Shown piece by piece: positions 16,526 through 24,867 of a stretch of DNA of 64,000 nt. Both the position numbers and the translations under genes were made by a program. Source of the DNA: Pseudobdellovibrionaceae bacterium (GTDB lineage Bacteria; Bdellovibrionota; Bdellovibrionia; Bdellovibrionales; Bdellovibrionaceae); assembly GCA_016719575.1 (NCBI GenBank), contig JADJYV010000002.1, positions 248,001 through 312,000 on the forward strand. Reading direction: 5' to 3'. The first letter of the stretch is position 1. Each line of letters begins with the position of its first letter. Below the pieces are notes generated by a model. The model was not told the DNA's origin. It saw nothing but the letters and a program-made list of their open reading frames with translations, and did no database searches.

Positions 16526-17031
16526 AACTATTTGAAACGAGATCTTCTTTTAGTTTTTGAAGGTCAGCAAATTCTCGCAAAACTAACCGCACTTCAACAG
16601 AAAATTCAGACTGGTACTGCTTGCGATTCTGACGACAGTAGACTTACAACAAGTACTTGGCAGAACTTATTTTCATTTGCTCAGCAACGAAGAGCTGGGT
16701 TGCTGGATTACACCAATTCGATTATATGTCGATTTCCCTGAGCCGTTAGTAGCGCCAAGCCGCATTGAAAGTGGTGTGCGCCCTAATTGTTTGCAGCATA
16801 TCCCCATATTTTCTGAACAGGTCGCTTGGCGGGGTTTATTTTTAGAACTTCTTCTTCGAGATTTCAAACATCACGATCCGCTGAACCTTACTGGACAGCG
16901 GATTTTTTGTTTTTGAGGGCAACTTCCCGGGACCCTAGAGAGGCACAGATTTATGGGCGGCACATAACAACTGAGCCTATTGAACTGAGCATTGTTGATT
17001 GAATGGCGTTAATGAGACCAGGGCTAACTGG
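16526..17031. other. Long non-coding stretch with one terminator
   Basis: About 500 bases with no convincing gene. Short frames (for example 16532-16741) lack a ribosome-binding site and known motifs. A strong plus-strand terminator-like hairpin lies at 16876-16909, implying that a transcript ends here, either from the FlaR-like gene or from an unrecognised short gene or RNA. Confidence 0.4.
16876..16909 (+). terminator. Intrinsic terminator
   Basis: ATCCGCTG at 16876-16883 pairs with CAGCGGAT at 16896-16903, followed by TTTTTTG. The loop begins AACCTT, as in the two other plus-strand terminators at 20433 and 35347. Confidence 0.75.
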
Positions 17032-18033
17032 TCATTGTAATTTTGGAAGATTGAATGCATTACACGAAAAGTGTACCCACTTCCAATCTCCTGCAATTTT
17101 TAAAAGCATAGTATGTTCATTAGAGTCTAAATCAAGCACGAGCATGTCAACTTCCCAACCTTCATCAACGTCGAAGGTTAGCTTGCCCTTTAATGGCACT
17201 GCGCCGCCACCAGGCTCACCATCAGGTGTTTGGTGATTTGAAATTGGCCAAGAATAATTTACCCCTGGCTTCGAATTAATTTCTGTTTTGCCGAAAACGA
17301 AACTTCCATGAAAAGATACGAATGAAATTTTCCAAGTTCCATCGGGATTTAGTCGTGTTTGAAATGCAGTCCGCGGTGTGTCGGGGTCATTAAGCTTACT
17401 TAGCGATGTTGCACAAGCTTCAAAGGCCTCGCCATTGGCCTCAGACCATTTATGTTGAAGTTTCTGACCCGAGTACAAGTACGAAACATATTGACGAGCT
17501 CTGATTGATGTCTTGTCTCCATTAGATGAGCGAAGAAAAGCATAAACAACCTCATGTATAATCAATGCGGCACGATTAGTTTCGTTCAATAAACTCCAAA
17601 CCGTTGAATCAAAATAAATACGTTTATTTGGAAGGTAAAATGCGGCTTGAAAAATTTCACAGTTTGAGGGTTTTATAATCGAACCAATGTCATTAATTGG
17701 ATTCAGTGAAGCATCAGGGGGCAAGAATCTGACTTCATCCAAGACCCTTTCCGTTTCATTTATAAAAAATGAATTTCGAGCCGCCTCCGAAATTTCTTTA
17801 GCAATAGATCGTGCCTGCGCTTTGTAGTCACTAGCATCTAGTTTTGGAAGATATCCATACAGGGCTCGTCCTTCAAAGAGGTCAAAAATCTCAGCTGAAA
17901 TCATTTGACCTTGAGTATTTCGACAAACAATAGCACCGCCTCCTCCGCCCTCCATACCACCAGCGAAAGAAATTGAACTAACTATTAGGCAGAGTATTGA
18001 GGTAATGCCCCTTAATCTCAAGTTTGCATTCAT
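17032..18033 (-). CDS. Exported HEVVY-motif protein
   Basis: 333 residues from the ATG at 18033. A signal peptide (MNANLRLRGITSILCLIVSS) is followed by a glycine-rich GGMEGGGGGAIVCRN. The central region has AALIIHEVVYAFLRSSNGDK, then IRARQYVSYLYS, a pattern I recognise from many secreted Bdellovibrionota proteins (HEVxY followed by an Arg-rich helix and YLxS). It resembles a degenerate metallopeptidase helix but lacks HExxH. The C-terminal third is beta-rich. The gene is divergent from a TIGR02147 regulator, a plausible controller. Confidence 0.65.
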   Translation of the reverse strand: MNANLRLRGITSILCLIVSSISFAGGMEGGGGGAIVCRNTQGQMISAEIFDLFEGRALYGYLPKLDASDYKAQARSIAKEISEAARNSFFINETERVLDEVRFLPPDASLNPINDIGSIIKPSNCEIFQAAFYLPNKRIYFDSTVWSLLNETNRAALIIHEVVYAFLRSSNGDKTSIRARQYVSYLYSGQKLQHKWSEANGEAFEACATSLSKLNDPDTPRTAFQTRLNPDGTWKISFVSFHGSFVFGKTEINSKPGVNYSWPISNHQTPDGEPGGGAVPLKGKLTFDVDEGWEVDMLVLDLDSNEHTMLLKIAGDWKWVHFSCNAFNLPKLQ

Positions 18034-18144
18034 ATGAGTTCTTCTCCTATAAAATTTAATAAATGTCATCTGGTAGTAATGTCACTGGGATAGATTTCAA
18101 AAAATAGAGTTTATTTATCTAAGGAACTAATATAATATTTACCC

Positions 18145-18957
18145 GTGAGTAAACAAACGGCTCAATCCATTTTTAATCTGACTGATTACAGAGTCTATGT
18201 TCAAAGCTGGGCCCAGGCCCGTGGGCGCGGTGAATTTAGAAGAATTTCCTTGGCTCTAGGAATGCATACGACACTTGTGAGTCAAATCTTTAACAACAAG
18301 AAGTGTTTGACTGAAGAGCAAGCCACAAGTCTGTGTAGTTATATGGGGTTGAATTCGCTTGAAACCGACTACTTTTTGAAGCTTGTTCAACTAGAGCGAG
18401 CTGGGACTCAGCAGTTAAAGTCAGTTTTTAAACGCCATTTAAAACAAATTCAAAATTACTCCAACGTTATTAAATCGAGAGTCCCTGAATCTGAAGATCT
18501 CAGTGAGTCAGACCGGGCTATATTTTATTCAAGTTGGCAGTATAGTTTAATACGGCTTTTAACCTCAATTCCTCAATTCCAATTTAAAGAAAAAATTGCT
18601 TTCCATCTTGGATTATCAGTTTCACGAGTTCAGGAAATTCTTGATTTTCTCACTTCGCGGGGCCTATGTAAAGAGGAGCGGGGCAGGTATCATCGAACAG
18701 GTAAGAATACGCATATTGAAGCTACGTCGCCTCTTTCAATCCGACATCATCAAAATTGGAGAACAAAATCACTGGAACTTATAGAGCGAATAACGTTAGA
18801 AGATTTGTCATTTACAGCCCCCATTTCTTTATCTCCCGATGATATTCCAAAAATTAGAAGGATATTACTCGAAGCGATTTCGGAAATCTCAAAATTAGTG
18901 GAAAATTCAGCCTCGGAAGAAGTCGCTTATCTAGGAATTGACTGGATTAAAATGTAA
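18145..18957 (+). CDS. TIGR02147-family regulator
   Basis: 270 residues starting at GTG 18145; TATAAT at 18131-18136 may be its -10 box, which would give a very short leader. The family pattern is complete: NLTDYRVYVQSWAQ, LGMHTTLVSQIFNNKKCLTE (HTH), YFLKLVQLERAGTQQLK, then FYSSWQYSLIRLLTSIPQF and a second wHTH-like part LGLSVSRVQEILDFLTSRGL. The C-terminus ends SASEEVAYLGIDWIKM. It is closely similar to the 31658-32458 protein throughout. Neighbours are a divergent exported protein and an abutting Tat-signal relic. Confidence 0.88.
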   Translation: MSKQTAQSIFNLTDYRVYVQSWAQARGRGEFRRISLALGMHTTLVSQIFNNKKCLTEEQATSLCSYMGLNSLETDYFLKLVQLERAGTQQLKSVFKRHLKQIQNYSNVIKSRVPESEDLSESDRAIFYSSWQYSLIRLLTSIPQFQFKEKIAFHLGLSVSRVQEILDFLTSRGLCKEERGRYHRTGKNTHIEATSPLSIRHHQNWRTKSLELIERITLEDLSFTAPISLSPDDIPKIRRILLEAISEISKLVENSASEEVAYLGIDWIKM

Positions 18958-19200
18958 TCAATCGCGGCTTGTCAGTGGGCCATTGCTGGCATTTGGCAGC
19001 GAAGTCGCCGCTTGGGCGAAGACTTGAGTGACTCGAATATTCTGAAGACTGGCTCGCCAAAAAGTAAAATTATAGGCAGGCCTTGCAAGCGCCCTTAAAG
19101 GATGAATGACGGTCTGGAGGCTGCCGGCGGCGACAATCGTAATTCAGCCGATAACCACTCGGCGTCTTGAAATGGGTCTGTCCTGAGAATCATCATCCAC
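18958..19200 (-). pseudogene. Tat-signal small protein with one internal TGA
   Basis: On the minus strand a GTG at 19200 opens VDDDSQDRPISRRRVVIG, then a TGA at 19146-19144, then ITIVAAGSLQTVIHPLRALA, ARPAYNFTFWRASLQNIRVT and QVFAQAATSLPNASNG to a stop at 18958. The SRRRVVIG plus hydrophobic stretch is a twin-arginine signal. The segment ARPAYNFTF matches ARPVYNFTF in the 19308 protein, followed in both by a VTQ motif, so the two are paralogues. The single TGA probably marks a recent nonsense mutation (from TGG or CGA). Stop codon abuts the TIGR02147 gene. Confidence 0.5.
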
Positions 19201-19307
19201 CTCTAAACGATAAATTCCCCTTCAGCCCGAGTCAACACAAGCAAGATAAAAGGCTATCTTTCTGGGGCAAGAAAATTATAAAATTCATTTGAAACCTCGA
19301 AAAAATT

Positions 19308-19646
19308 ATGAGGAAATCACTCGCGATGCCAAAAATTACAAATCCAACAAAAACAGATGAAAGCAGTAACCCCACGCGAAGAACTTTTTTAAAAAAAGCG
19401 CTGGCACTTGGAACTTTGTGCCTCAAAGTAGTGTCTGAGCCTCTTGTTTCTTTTGCACGCCCGGTCTACAACTTCACGTTTTTTCGTACACGGCAAACCG
19501 TATTGCTTGTGACTCAGAGTTTCGCTGTGGCTGCGACCGACGTTCCTCCGCCCGAAGTTCGTGTGACCCAGAGTTACGCCGTGACGGCGACCGATATTCC
19601 CCCGCCCGAAATTCGCGTGACCCAGATTTGGTTTCAAAAGCCCTAA
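19308..19646 (+). CDS. Tat-signal protein with VTQ-PPPE repeats
   Basis: 112 residues. TRRTFLKKALALGTLCLK is a good twin-arginine signal, so export in folded form is predicted. The mature part starts near ARPVYNFTFFRTR and then has tandem repeats: VTQSFAVAATDVPPPEVR, VTQSYAVTATDIPPPEIR and a third VTQ, 54 bases each in DNA. The first and second are nearly identical. The start could also be ATG 19326. The following frame (19628) overlaps by 19 bases, and the two may once have been one protein. No known family; the repeats could be a peptide or structural motif. Confidence 0.5.
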   Translation: MRKSLAMPKITNPTKTDESSNPTRRTFLKKALALGTLCLKVVSEPLVSFARPVYNFTFFRTRQTVLLVTQSFAVAATDVPPPEVRVTQSYAVTATDIPPPEIRVTQIWFQKP

Positions 19647-19903
19647 TTTATGGCGATGTTGAATTAAAAAGCGCCATGGCCTTTGTGATTCATGATGCTC
19701 ATTCAGCCTATGACTTCATTCAATTGCATCCACTCTTAACTCCTCCAGCACAAAAGGAATTTATTTTAATTCTAAAGAACCTCGCGGGCCAGGATCGTTC
19801 TCAATGGGGCCCCTATGCCGCTGGCGCAGAAAGAGCACTCCTTCAGTTATCAGCACAAGCTGATAAGAAAAACTCTGTAACTTGCGAAGGAGTTTTTAAA
19901 TAA
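19628..19903 (+). CDS. Small protein, possibly C-terminal part of 19308 gene
   Basis: 91 residues beginning at TTG 19628, or 75 from ATG 19676 (MAFVIHDAHSAYDF). Charged, helical sequence (QLHPLLTPPAQKEFILILKN, then GPYAAGAERALLQLSAQ) without signal peptide; single cysteine near the end. It overlaps the Tat-signal protein frame, and a one-base shift near 19625 would join them, giving an exported repeat protein with a helical tail. Both readings remain open. Confidence 0.4.
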   Translation: MVSKALIYGDVELKSAMAFVIHDAHSAYDFIQLHPLLTPPAQKEFILILKNLAGQDRSQWGPYAAGAERALLQLSAQADKKNSVTCEGVFK

Positions 19904-20032
19904 GGGATGACCTGTTCGAGGCTGCCAGGAAATGGGACCACACCCTAGTTTCACAAATTCATTTGGTTTTGGATTCAACGTTGATCGGACTACCACCGTA
20001 TGTAATAATCAGTAATTCGAGAGGGAGCGCTT

Positions 20033-20398
20033 ATGACTGAGAAGCAGGAATCAAAGGCTAAGCAAATCGCCGCAAAGCATTTGCTCATGAGCACTGGAAC
20101 TCTGAAAGCGCTTCGAAATGCCGGTTTGGCAGCTGACCGATCTATTCAGTTAGATTTCGTTTTTAACGCTCCTAATGAGAAATCTGCACAGAAGTTGGTT
20201 GAAAATTTAGAAGCAAATGAATGCTTGAATCTAACAGTCGATAAATCTGGAGGTTTCTTTTCCCGGAAATGCCGAGTCCATGGGAAAACACATCCTACTG
20301 AAGTAAACGAACAGATTCTTGAAGTATGGATTCCCTGGATTGTCGTTCAAGGAGCGTCCTGTGACTGCGAATTCGACGGCTGGGGAGCCGAAGTCTGA
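20033..20398 (+). CDS. RraB-like domain protein
   Basis: 121 residues with a strong GAGAGGGAG ribosome-binding site. The segment QLDFVFNAPNEKSAQKLVEN, with LEANECLNLTV after it, matches the RraB fold (L-F-F-AP-E--A--L---L). RraB inhibits RNase E in E. coli; many distant homologues have unknown roles. The C-terminus has cysteines (CDCEFDGWGAEV) that could bind metal. Single gene followed by its own terminator; cytoplasmic. Confidence 0.65.
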   Translation: MTEKQESKAKQIAAKHLLMSTGTLKALRNAGLAADRSIQLDFVFNAPNEKSAQKLVENLEANECLNLTVDKSGGFFSRKCRVHGKTHPTEVNEQILEVWIPWIVVQGASCDCEFDGWGAEV

Positions 20399-20432
20399 TT
20401 AAATTCCCTTCATTTTTAGTGAAAAAATTTAA

Positions 20433-20464
20433 AGCTACTGAACCTTTGTGGTCAGTAACTTTTT
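20433..20464 (+). terminator. Terminator after RraB-like gene
   Basis: AGCTACTGA at 20433-20441 pairs with TCAGTAACT at 20452-20460 with one mismatch, then a run of Ts. Confidence 0.6.
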
Positions 20465-20494
20465 GATTTTTAAGGGTCTATTCGGGCCACCCTA

Positions 20495-20634
20495 AGAAGG
20501 CATTATAATGAAGTGAGACCCCATTCTTCACTCGGTGGCAAGCCGCCAAAGGCTCCAGAAACACGGGAGGTAAACATTCAGCTTGTCAGTTAGTCATTAG
20601 CATTGGTAGTGGTACAAAAATTCCCGGCCGGTCA
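20495..20634 (+). mobile_element. IS3-family transposase end fragment
   Basis: 140 bases nearly identical to the end of the element at 56639-59428 (there on the opposite strand): it encodes HYNEVRPHSSLGGKPPKAPE-type sequence ending VNIQLVS, then 35 non-coding bases ending in the terminal CCGGCCGGTCA. The rest of this copy is missing, so it is a scar of an earlier insertion. Confidence 0.85.
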
Positions 20635-20674
20635 CGTGCATTGAATTTTTATTGCTGAGTTATGGATTGATACT

Positions 20675-22234
20675 TTATTTCTGACGGCAAAGCTGGATTG
20701 TCGAAGAACCACAATGAAGTCCGCCCTGGCCAGAAAAATAGTCGGAACTAAAAACTTTCTCGATATGTAGCCCTCTAGAAGTTAATTTTTGATCTACATA
20801 TTCATCGAAAATTTTAACAAATGTCGGATTATTTATGTAAATAGATTTCATCATTTTATCTATCGGAGTAATAACTAACGCATTGACCGGATTAGGAAAA
20901 ACACCTTCTGACGAAGCTTGATCCGATTTTAAAATTAAATATGGTAATTTTACAATATCTAACTCTGAACACTTTTCAGATAACGCCTTTCCAATAACTT
21001 TAATATTTTGTTCTGTGTAAGAGTCGAATTGCATATTTAAATCTATAAGTTCTTTGTCCGATAAAACTTCAGAAGCGACTCTTCCACGAAAGCCCACACA
21101 CCCCGAATTTGAATGTTTATCTAAAACGGCCCTGTCAATTCCATCAAAAGTAGAACGACCATTGAAAACTTTTGAAACACAGCTTTCTTTAGACTCATTT
21201 GGAGGCGTGCTTTTCAGTAGCTGTATTGCAACCGACGGTGACGGCACCAAAATGGAAAATCCACACTTCGCGCTAGATTTTACAATAGAAAACATTTCGT
21301 CTGCATGGCCAACTGGAGCAAGGGTTGTATTTACTAAGCTCAAGTTCCCTGTCTTTTGTAGAATATGTTCTTTTTGAACTCCTAAAGTTATGACAACCCT
21401 TCTCAAACGCCTTATTTGGTCTCGTATTTGATCATCAGAAATATTAGGTGGATAAACTTCTTTCAATTTTTTGAATAGCTCATCATCTGACATTGTATTG
21501 ATTTGGGTTGAATCGTCATTTTGCCCATAACCCATAACAGAAATACCAAAAGGCAAGGATTCAATATTTCCTCCCATAGTGCTGCTAGTTCCAACGGGGT
21601 TAGAAATCTCCAAGCTCGAAGACGTAATTTTACATTGATTTCCAATGTCATCTTTGATGTAGGTTTTCGCCATTGGCGAACCATCAGGATTTATATAATC
21701 CTGGGTCTCCCATGGATTAACTGTCGGAAGTAAAATTGGCAAATTATTTTTTATTCCAAATTGAAGATAGTCTTGAGGGTAAACCTGATCAGACTCTTTA
21801 GAAAGAACAATGACGTTGATTTTCTTTTCCTCACTTAAAGCACTTGCCAGCTTGCAAAGATATTCATAAGAACCCTCATTTCCAGTTGGTTTGCAATACG
21901 CAGAGTAAGACTTAAACAAAGTCATCGCATTTTTTGAAACAAGCAAGTTGAGCTTTGTTTCGGGAGAATATTTCTTTATTTTCTCCAGGGTTTTAACAAT
22001 GGTTTCTTCGTTTCGTGAGACAATTAAAGACAGAAACACCGCTGCCGTCGGCTTTGAAGCATCAGGTATTGCAATTTCTGAATTTGCCTCGCAAACAGGT
22101 ATTCTACTATCGTTGGTTATATTCGAATTAAGACAAGAGTTTTGGGCAAAAGCACCTGTACAAAAGATTGACAGCAGTGCAAAAGCGGCAACCCTACTGA
22201 AGTATGTTTGTCTATACCAATTACTTTTCTTCAT
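20675..22234 (-). CDS. Protein-arginine deiminase (PAD)-like exported protein
   Basis: 519 residues from the ATG at 22234, chosen because it starts a clean signal peptide (MKKSNWYRQTYFSRVAAFAL, cut after AFA near 30). The C-terminal half carries the PAD-family catalytic pattern: QDYLQFG (about 154-160), GGNIES (221-226), GHADEM (309-314), PNPVNAL (448-453), and GGLHCGSSTIQ with the nucleophile Cys at about 508. These match the Asp, His-x-Asp and Cys of peptidylarginine deiminase, which turns protein arginine into citrulline and needs calcium in animals. Secretion suggests action on prey or envelope proteins. It follows the M23/TraB-like gene by 106 bases on the same strand. Confidence 0.8.
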   Translation of the reverse strand: MKKSNWYRQTYFSRVAAFALLSIFCTGAFAQNSCLNSNITNDSRIPVCEANSEIAIPDASKPTAAVFLSLIVSRNEETIVKTLEKIKKYSPETKLNLLVSKNAMTLFKSYSAYCKPTGNEGSYEYLCKLASALSEEKKINVIVLSKESDQVYPQDYLQFGIKNNLPILLPTVNPWETQDYINPDGSPMAKTYIKDDIGNQCKITSSSLEISNPVGTSSTMGGNIESLPFGISVMGYGQNDDSTQINTMSDDELFKKLKEVYPPNISDDQIRDQIRRLRRVVITLGVQKEHILQKTGNLSLVNTTLAPVGHADEMFSIVKSSAKCGFSILVPSPSVAIQLLKSTPPNESKESCVSKVFNGRSTFDGIDRAVLDKHSNSGCVGFRGRVASEVLSDKELIDLNMQFDSYTEQNIKVIGKALSEKCSELDIVKLPYLILKSDQASSEGVFPNPVNALVITPIDKMMKSIYINNPTFVKIFDEYVDQKLTSRGLHIEKVFSSDYFSGQGGLHCGSSTIQLCRQK

Positions 22235-22340
22235 ATCTTTTATCGTAGCAAAGTCCATACCTAGGATAGCACTAAAGTCGCTCTGCCAAATTGAATCATA
22301 GAAAATCGTACCGCAGGGGTAACGTGACGTTGAAGGTCCA

Positions 22341-23654
22341 TTAGAGATGAGTTGAGATAATAGTGCCCTTACTGTCGACAACCTTTGGAGAAACGTACTC
22401 AGGCGAATGACCAAAAGCTTTTAAAAAAGCTGGGTATTCTTGTACGAAATGACCGGTGCCGTATGTCACCAAAACTCTGTCATACTTTTGAAGCAGAAGA
22501 CCTATATTTTCGACGAGTACGCGATCTCGACTTACATTAAAAGCGCAAGCAACCTTTTGTAGATAAGTATCGTTTGGTAAGCAGTTTACGTCCGTTTCTT
22601 CTTTGGCAAAAGTCGAATAACTGAAATCTCTCTGTGTTCGGTCTTTGTACCACCTGCTAAATTCAGTTTTAAAATTGGCCCGTTGACCTTTAATTCGGTA
22701 ATATTTCATTGCATACTTAAAGAATTGTTCTTCGCTTATATTCATTTTGTCGCGTCTATATGGAATTCGCTGAAGAACCTGAACATTTTGAATATCATCT
22801 TTACTGAAATTCTTTGAAAGTAAAAACGGACTATTCATTTGCTCTTCAATTGAGGGTTCTCCGCCAATGAATGGAACGTTATTGGCATGAGCCAAGCGAG
22901 CCGCATTTGGAGCAATGCCACCTTCCTTATAGAGTTCTTCTTTGGATTTTTTTAGGTATTTTTTTGCCCAATCTGAAGGATTTTCGCCATCTCGATAAGC
23001 TACATTTTCAATGACAACTATTTGAGGATCAAGCTTCTCAAAAGCCATTTCAAAATGTTGATACGTTTGAATTTGATCTGAATGATGATCACCAACGAAA
23101 ACCAATACTTTTTTATCTTTTTTGAATACAGCAATTAAAGGAGTAGGAAATTGTTTTTTGTCTTCTTTGTTCCAGGGGCGAATTAGATCAAGATCAAAAG
23201 TGATTTTTGTTGAACTTCCTGAGTTATCAACAACGCCTTCAAACCCTTCTTTGGCAATACCTTCATCAGGCAGTCCATAAAAAAGAACAGGGATTGTTTT
23301 GGGCGCACCGACTTCGGGCGTGTGTTTTCTATCTTGAAAGATATTAAAGTGAAGTTGAGGGGTGCAATGAAAGCCATTGTTTGCAGTTTCCGCGATAATT
23401 TGGCCTTGAATTACCTGATTTCCATAAGGGACATCGAAATCCCAAGCGTATTCATACCCAGAAATGTTATGTGTACAGCAGCCGAATGCTCCCTGAGATA
23501 TTTTGAAAGCTGTCCCTGGCTTGAGGGGTAAGCTAACTTTCTTGAATAATACTCTCTCTGAGATAGTTGAATTTGAATACGGATTTGAGATCTTCGGCGA
23601 AGCTTGGCAAGACACAATAATTAACACCAAAGATGTTAGTAACAGCTTATTCAT
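22341..23654 (-). CDS. Lipoprotein: shortened M23-like plus TraB/ChaN-like domain
   Basis: 437 residues with lipoprotein signal (MNKLLLTSLVLIIVSC). Residues ~45-115 resemble an LytM/M23 peptidase: GYEYAWDFDVPYGNQVIQGQ is the first zinc-ligand strand, and PQLHFNIFQ resembles the final HxH strand, but the middle with its His ligand is missing, so peptidase activity is doubtful. The second half has VFVGDHHSDQ, then VIENVAYRDGENPSDW and a late VLVTYGTGHFVQEYP, the G-[ED]-x-H ... GxGH layout of the TraB/ChaN/PrgY superfamily. It overlaps the ABM gene upstream by four bases. Envelope-located; substrate unknown. Confidence 0.6.
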   Translation of the reverse strand: MNKLLLTSLVLIIVSCQASPKISNPYSNSTISERVLFKKVSLPLKPGTAFKISQGAFGCCTHNISGYEYAWDFDVPYGNQVIQGQIIAETANNGFHCTPQLHFNIFQDRKHTPEVGAPKTIPVLFYGLPDEGIAKEGFEGVVDNSGSSTKITFDLDLIRPWNKEDKKQFPTPLIAVFKKDKKVLVFVGDHHSDQIQTYQHFEMAFEKLDPQIVVIENVAYRDGENPSDWAKKYLKKSKEELYKEGGIAPNAARLAHANNVPFIGGEPSIEEQMNSPFLLSKNFSKDDIQNVQVLQRIPYRRDKMNISEEQFFKYAMKYYRIKGQRANFKTEFSRWYKDRTQRDFSYSTFAKEETDVNCLPNDTYLQKVACAFNVSRDRVLVENIGLLLQKYDRVLVTYGTGHFVQEYPAFLKAFGHSPEYVSPKVVDSKGTIISTHL

Positions 23655-24001
23655 CTGCCTGCTCGATGTATGCTATCCACAGAAAAGTCATAGTCTCGTT
23701 CTACTTTGCAAATTCTAGTTGAGAATCTTTCGTACCACTGAGTTCGTCCAAATTCTTGAGCTATCTGATGCTCGCTATTTGCTTTCCAAGCTTTTATACT
23801 TTCAGGCGAGTTCCAATAAGAAATCGTAATACCAAAGCCATCTGAACCCCGAACACTTTCCATTCCGAGGAAGCCAGCCTGTAACTGAGCAAGCTCAACC
23901 ATTCGCTCCGCCATTTTCTCATAGCCATCATGATCAGTATTATTCCTTACTGAAGAAAAAATAACTGCGTAATAAGGCTTTTCGAATCCGGTAATGTTCA
24001 A
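23651..24001 (-). CDS. Antibiotic biosynthesis monooxygenase-like (ABM) protein
   Basis: 116 residues. The ferredoxin-like ABM fold shows as YAVIFSSVR, then YEKMAERMVELAQLQAGFLG and ISYWNSPESIKAWKANSEHQ. The typical W-S-ES---W----H motif is present. ABM-fold enzymes oxidise small molecules or degrade haem, and many are uncharacterised. It overlaps the next lipoprotein gene by four bases (ATGA) and follows the broken 24014-24403 gene closely, so 20675-24867 may be one transcription unit. Confidence 0.8.
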   Translation of the reverse strand: MNITGFEKPYYAVIFSSVRNNTDHDGYEKMAERMVELAQLQAGFLGMESVRGSDGFGITISYWNSPESIKAWKANSEHQIAQEFGRTQWYERFSTRICKVERDYDFSVDSIHRAGR

Positions 24002-24013
24002 ATATAATTCCTT

Positions 24014-24403
24014 TCAGTAATCCGTGCAATTTTTAATTTCAATTAAATCAGGCTCTGGGTCGTTTGTGAATCTCACGGCTGGGATTGTTTTTCGCCCATC
24101 CAGATGAGCCCGACAGATTCAATGGACACCATCAAAGATTGATCCGTCTTGGCTAAAAACAATAGGGCACTCGAAAGTCGCATTAGCTATTTTTCGATAA
24201 TGTTCTAGAACCTTATTTACGGTCGGTTTATGAGCCCCACCAAACCAGACATCCTCTTCAAAACAATCGAAATTTGCGATCTCAAATTCAAATACCGGAA
24301 GATTCGCTGTCAACTTCCATAATCGCTCCGTATACCAAGTATATACCTGATCGCCTCGTAAGCTGCACACGCGAGACGGCTTTTCAAATTTTATTTCACT
24401 CAT
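24014..24403 (-). pseudogene. Small conserved-looking gene with internal TGA
   Basis: The first 94 codons read through FECPIVFSQDGSIFDGVH and stop at a TGA at 24121-24119. The same frame continues with ICRAHLDGRKTIPAVRF, then TNDPEPDLIEIKNC to a stop at 24014, giving a natural ~129-residue protein. DGVH[R]ICRAHLDGRKTI is one coherent segment, so a CGA-to-TGA mutation is the simplest explanation. The start overlaps the GNAT gene by four bases. The family is a ParB-like/‘DGxHR' small protein to my eye, but I do not assign it. Confidence 0.65.
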
Positions 24404-24867
24404 TTTAAAACTTCTTTCACCTCAAGCGATTGATCCTGCTTCTGGTGCTGTTCAAGATAGGGACTTTCTGACATCTTTCCAGGATATAAAGCCAAAGCTG
24501 TCTTATGAAACTTAAATCCGATTTTTTTATAAAATTCTTCATTCCCAAAAGTAGAAGTTAAGTGAATGCAAGTATGAGGGGCTTTACTAATGAGACGTTC
24601 CATAATTTGACGACCCAATCCTTGTTTTTGAAATTCAGGATCAATAACGACATCAAATATTCCAGAATACATTTGCCCATCAGAAATCATCCGCCCACAG
24701 CCAACAATTCTTTCACTAGACCAAGCTGTAACTACTGCGAAGCTAGACTTGAAGGCTTGATTGATAGAATCCTTTTTGCTCGGGCTACGCTTCAATTCTG
24801 TTTTGTTGTGTAAATCTAAAATTTGATCAATCCACTCAGGCAAATACTCTTCCCGAAATTCAATCAT
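24400..24867 (-). CDS. GNAT acetyltransferase
   Basis: 155 residues. Motif A of the GNAT fold is clear: IFDVVIDPEFQKQGLGRQIM (acetyl-CoA loop Q-x-x-G-x-G), followed by FYKKIGFKFH, the Y--GF segment near the end. Substrate unknown. The gene overlaps its neighbours on both sides by four bases, so translation is coupled with the hydrolase upstream and the TGA-interrupted gene downstream. Confidence 0.85.
   Translation of the reverse strand: MIEFREEYLPEWIDQILDLHNKTELKRSPSKKDSINQAFKSSFAVVTAWSSERIVGCGRMISDGQMYSGIFDVVIDPEFQKQGLGRQIMERLISKAPHTCIHLTSTFGNEEFYKKIGFKFHKTALALYPGKMSESPYLEQHQKQDQSLEVKEVLK

Noticed and set aside
16532..16741. Small frame considered as a gene
   Set aside because: It has an ATG-poor, non-conserved-looking sequence and no motif; reported only as an intergenic stretch.
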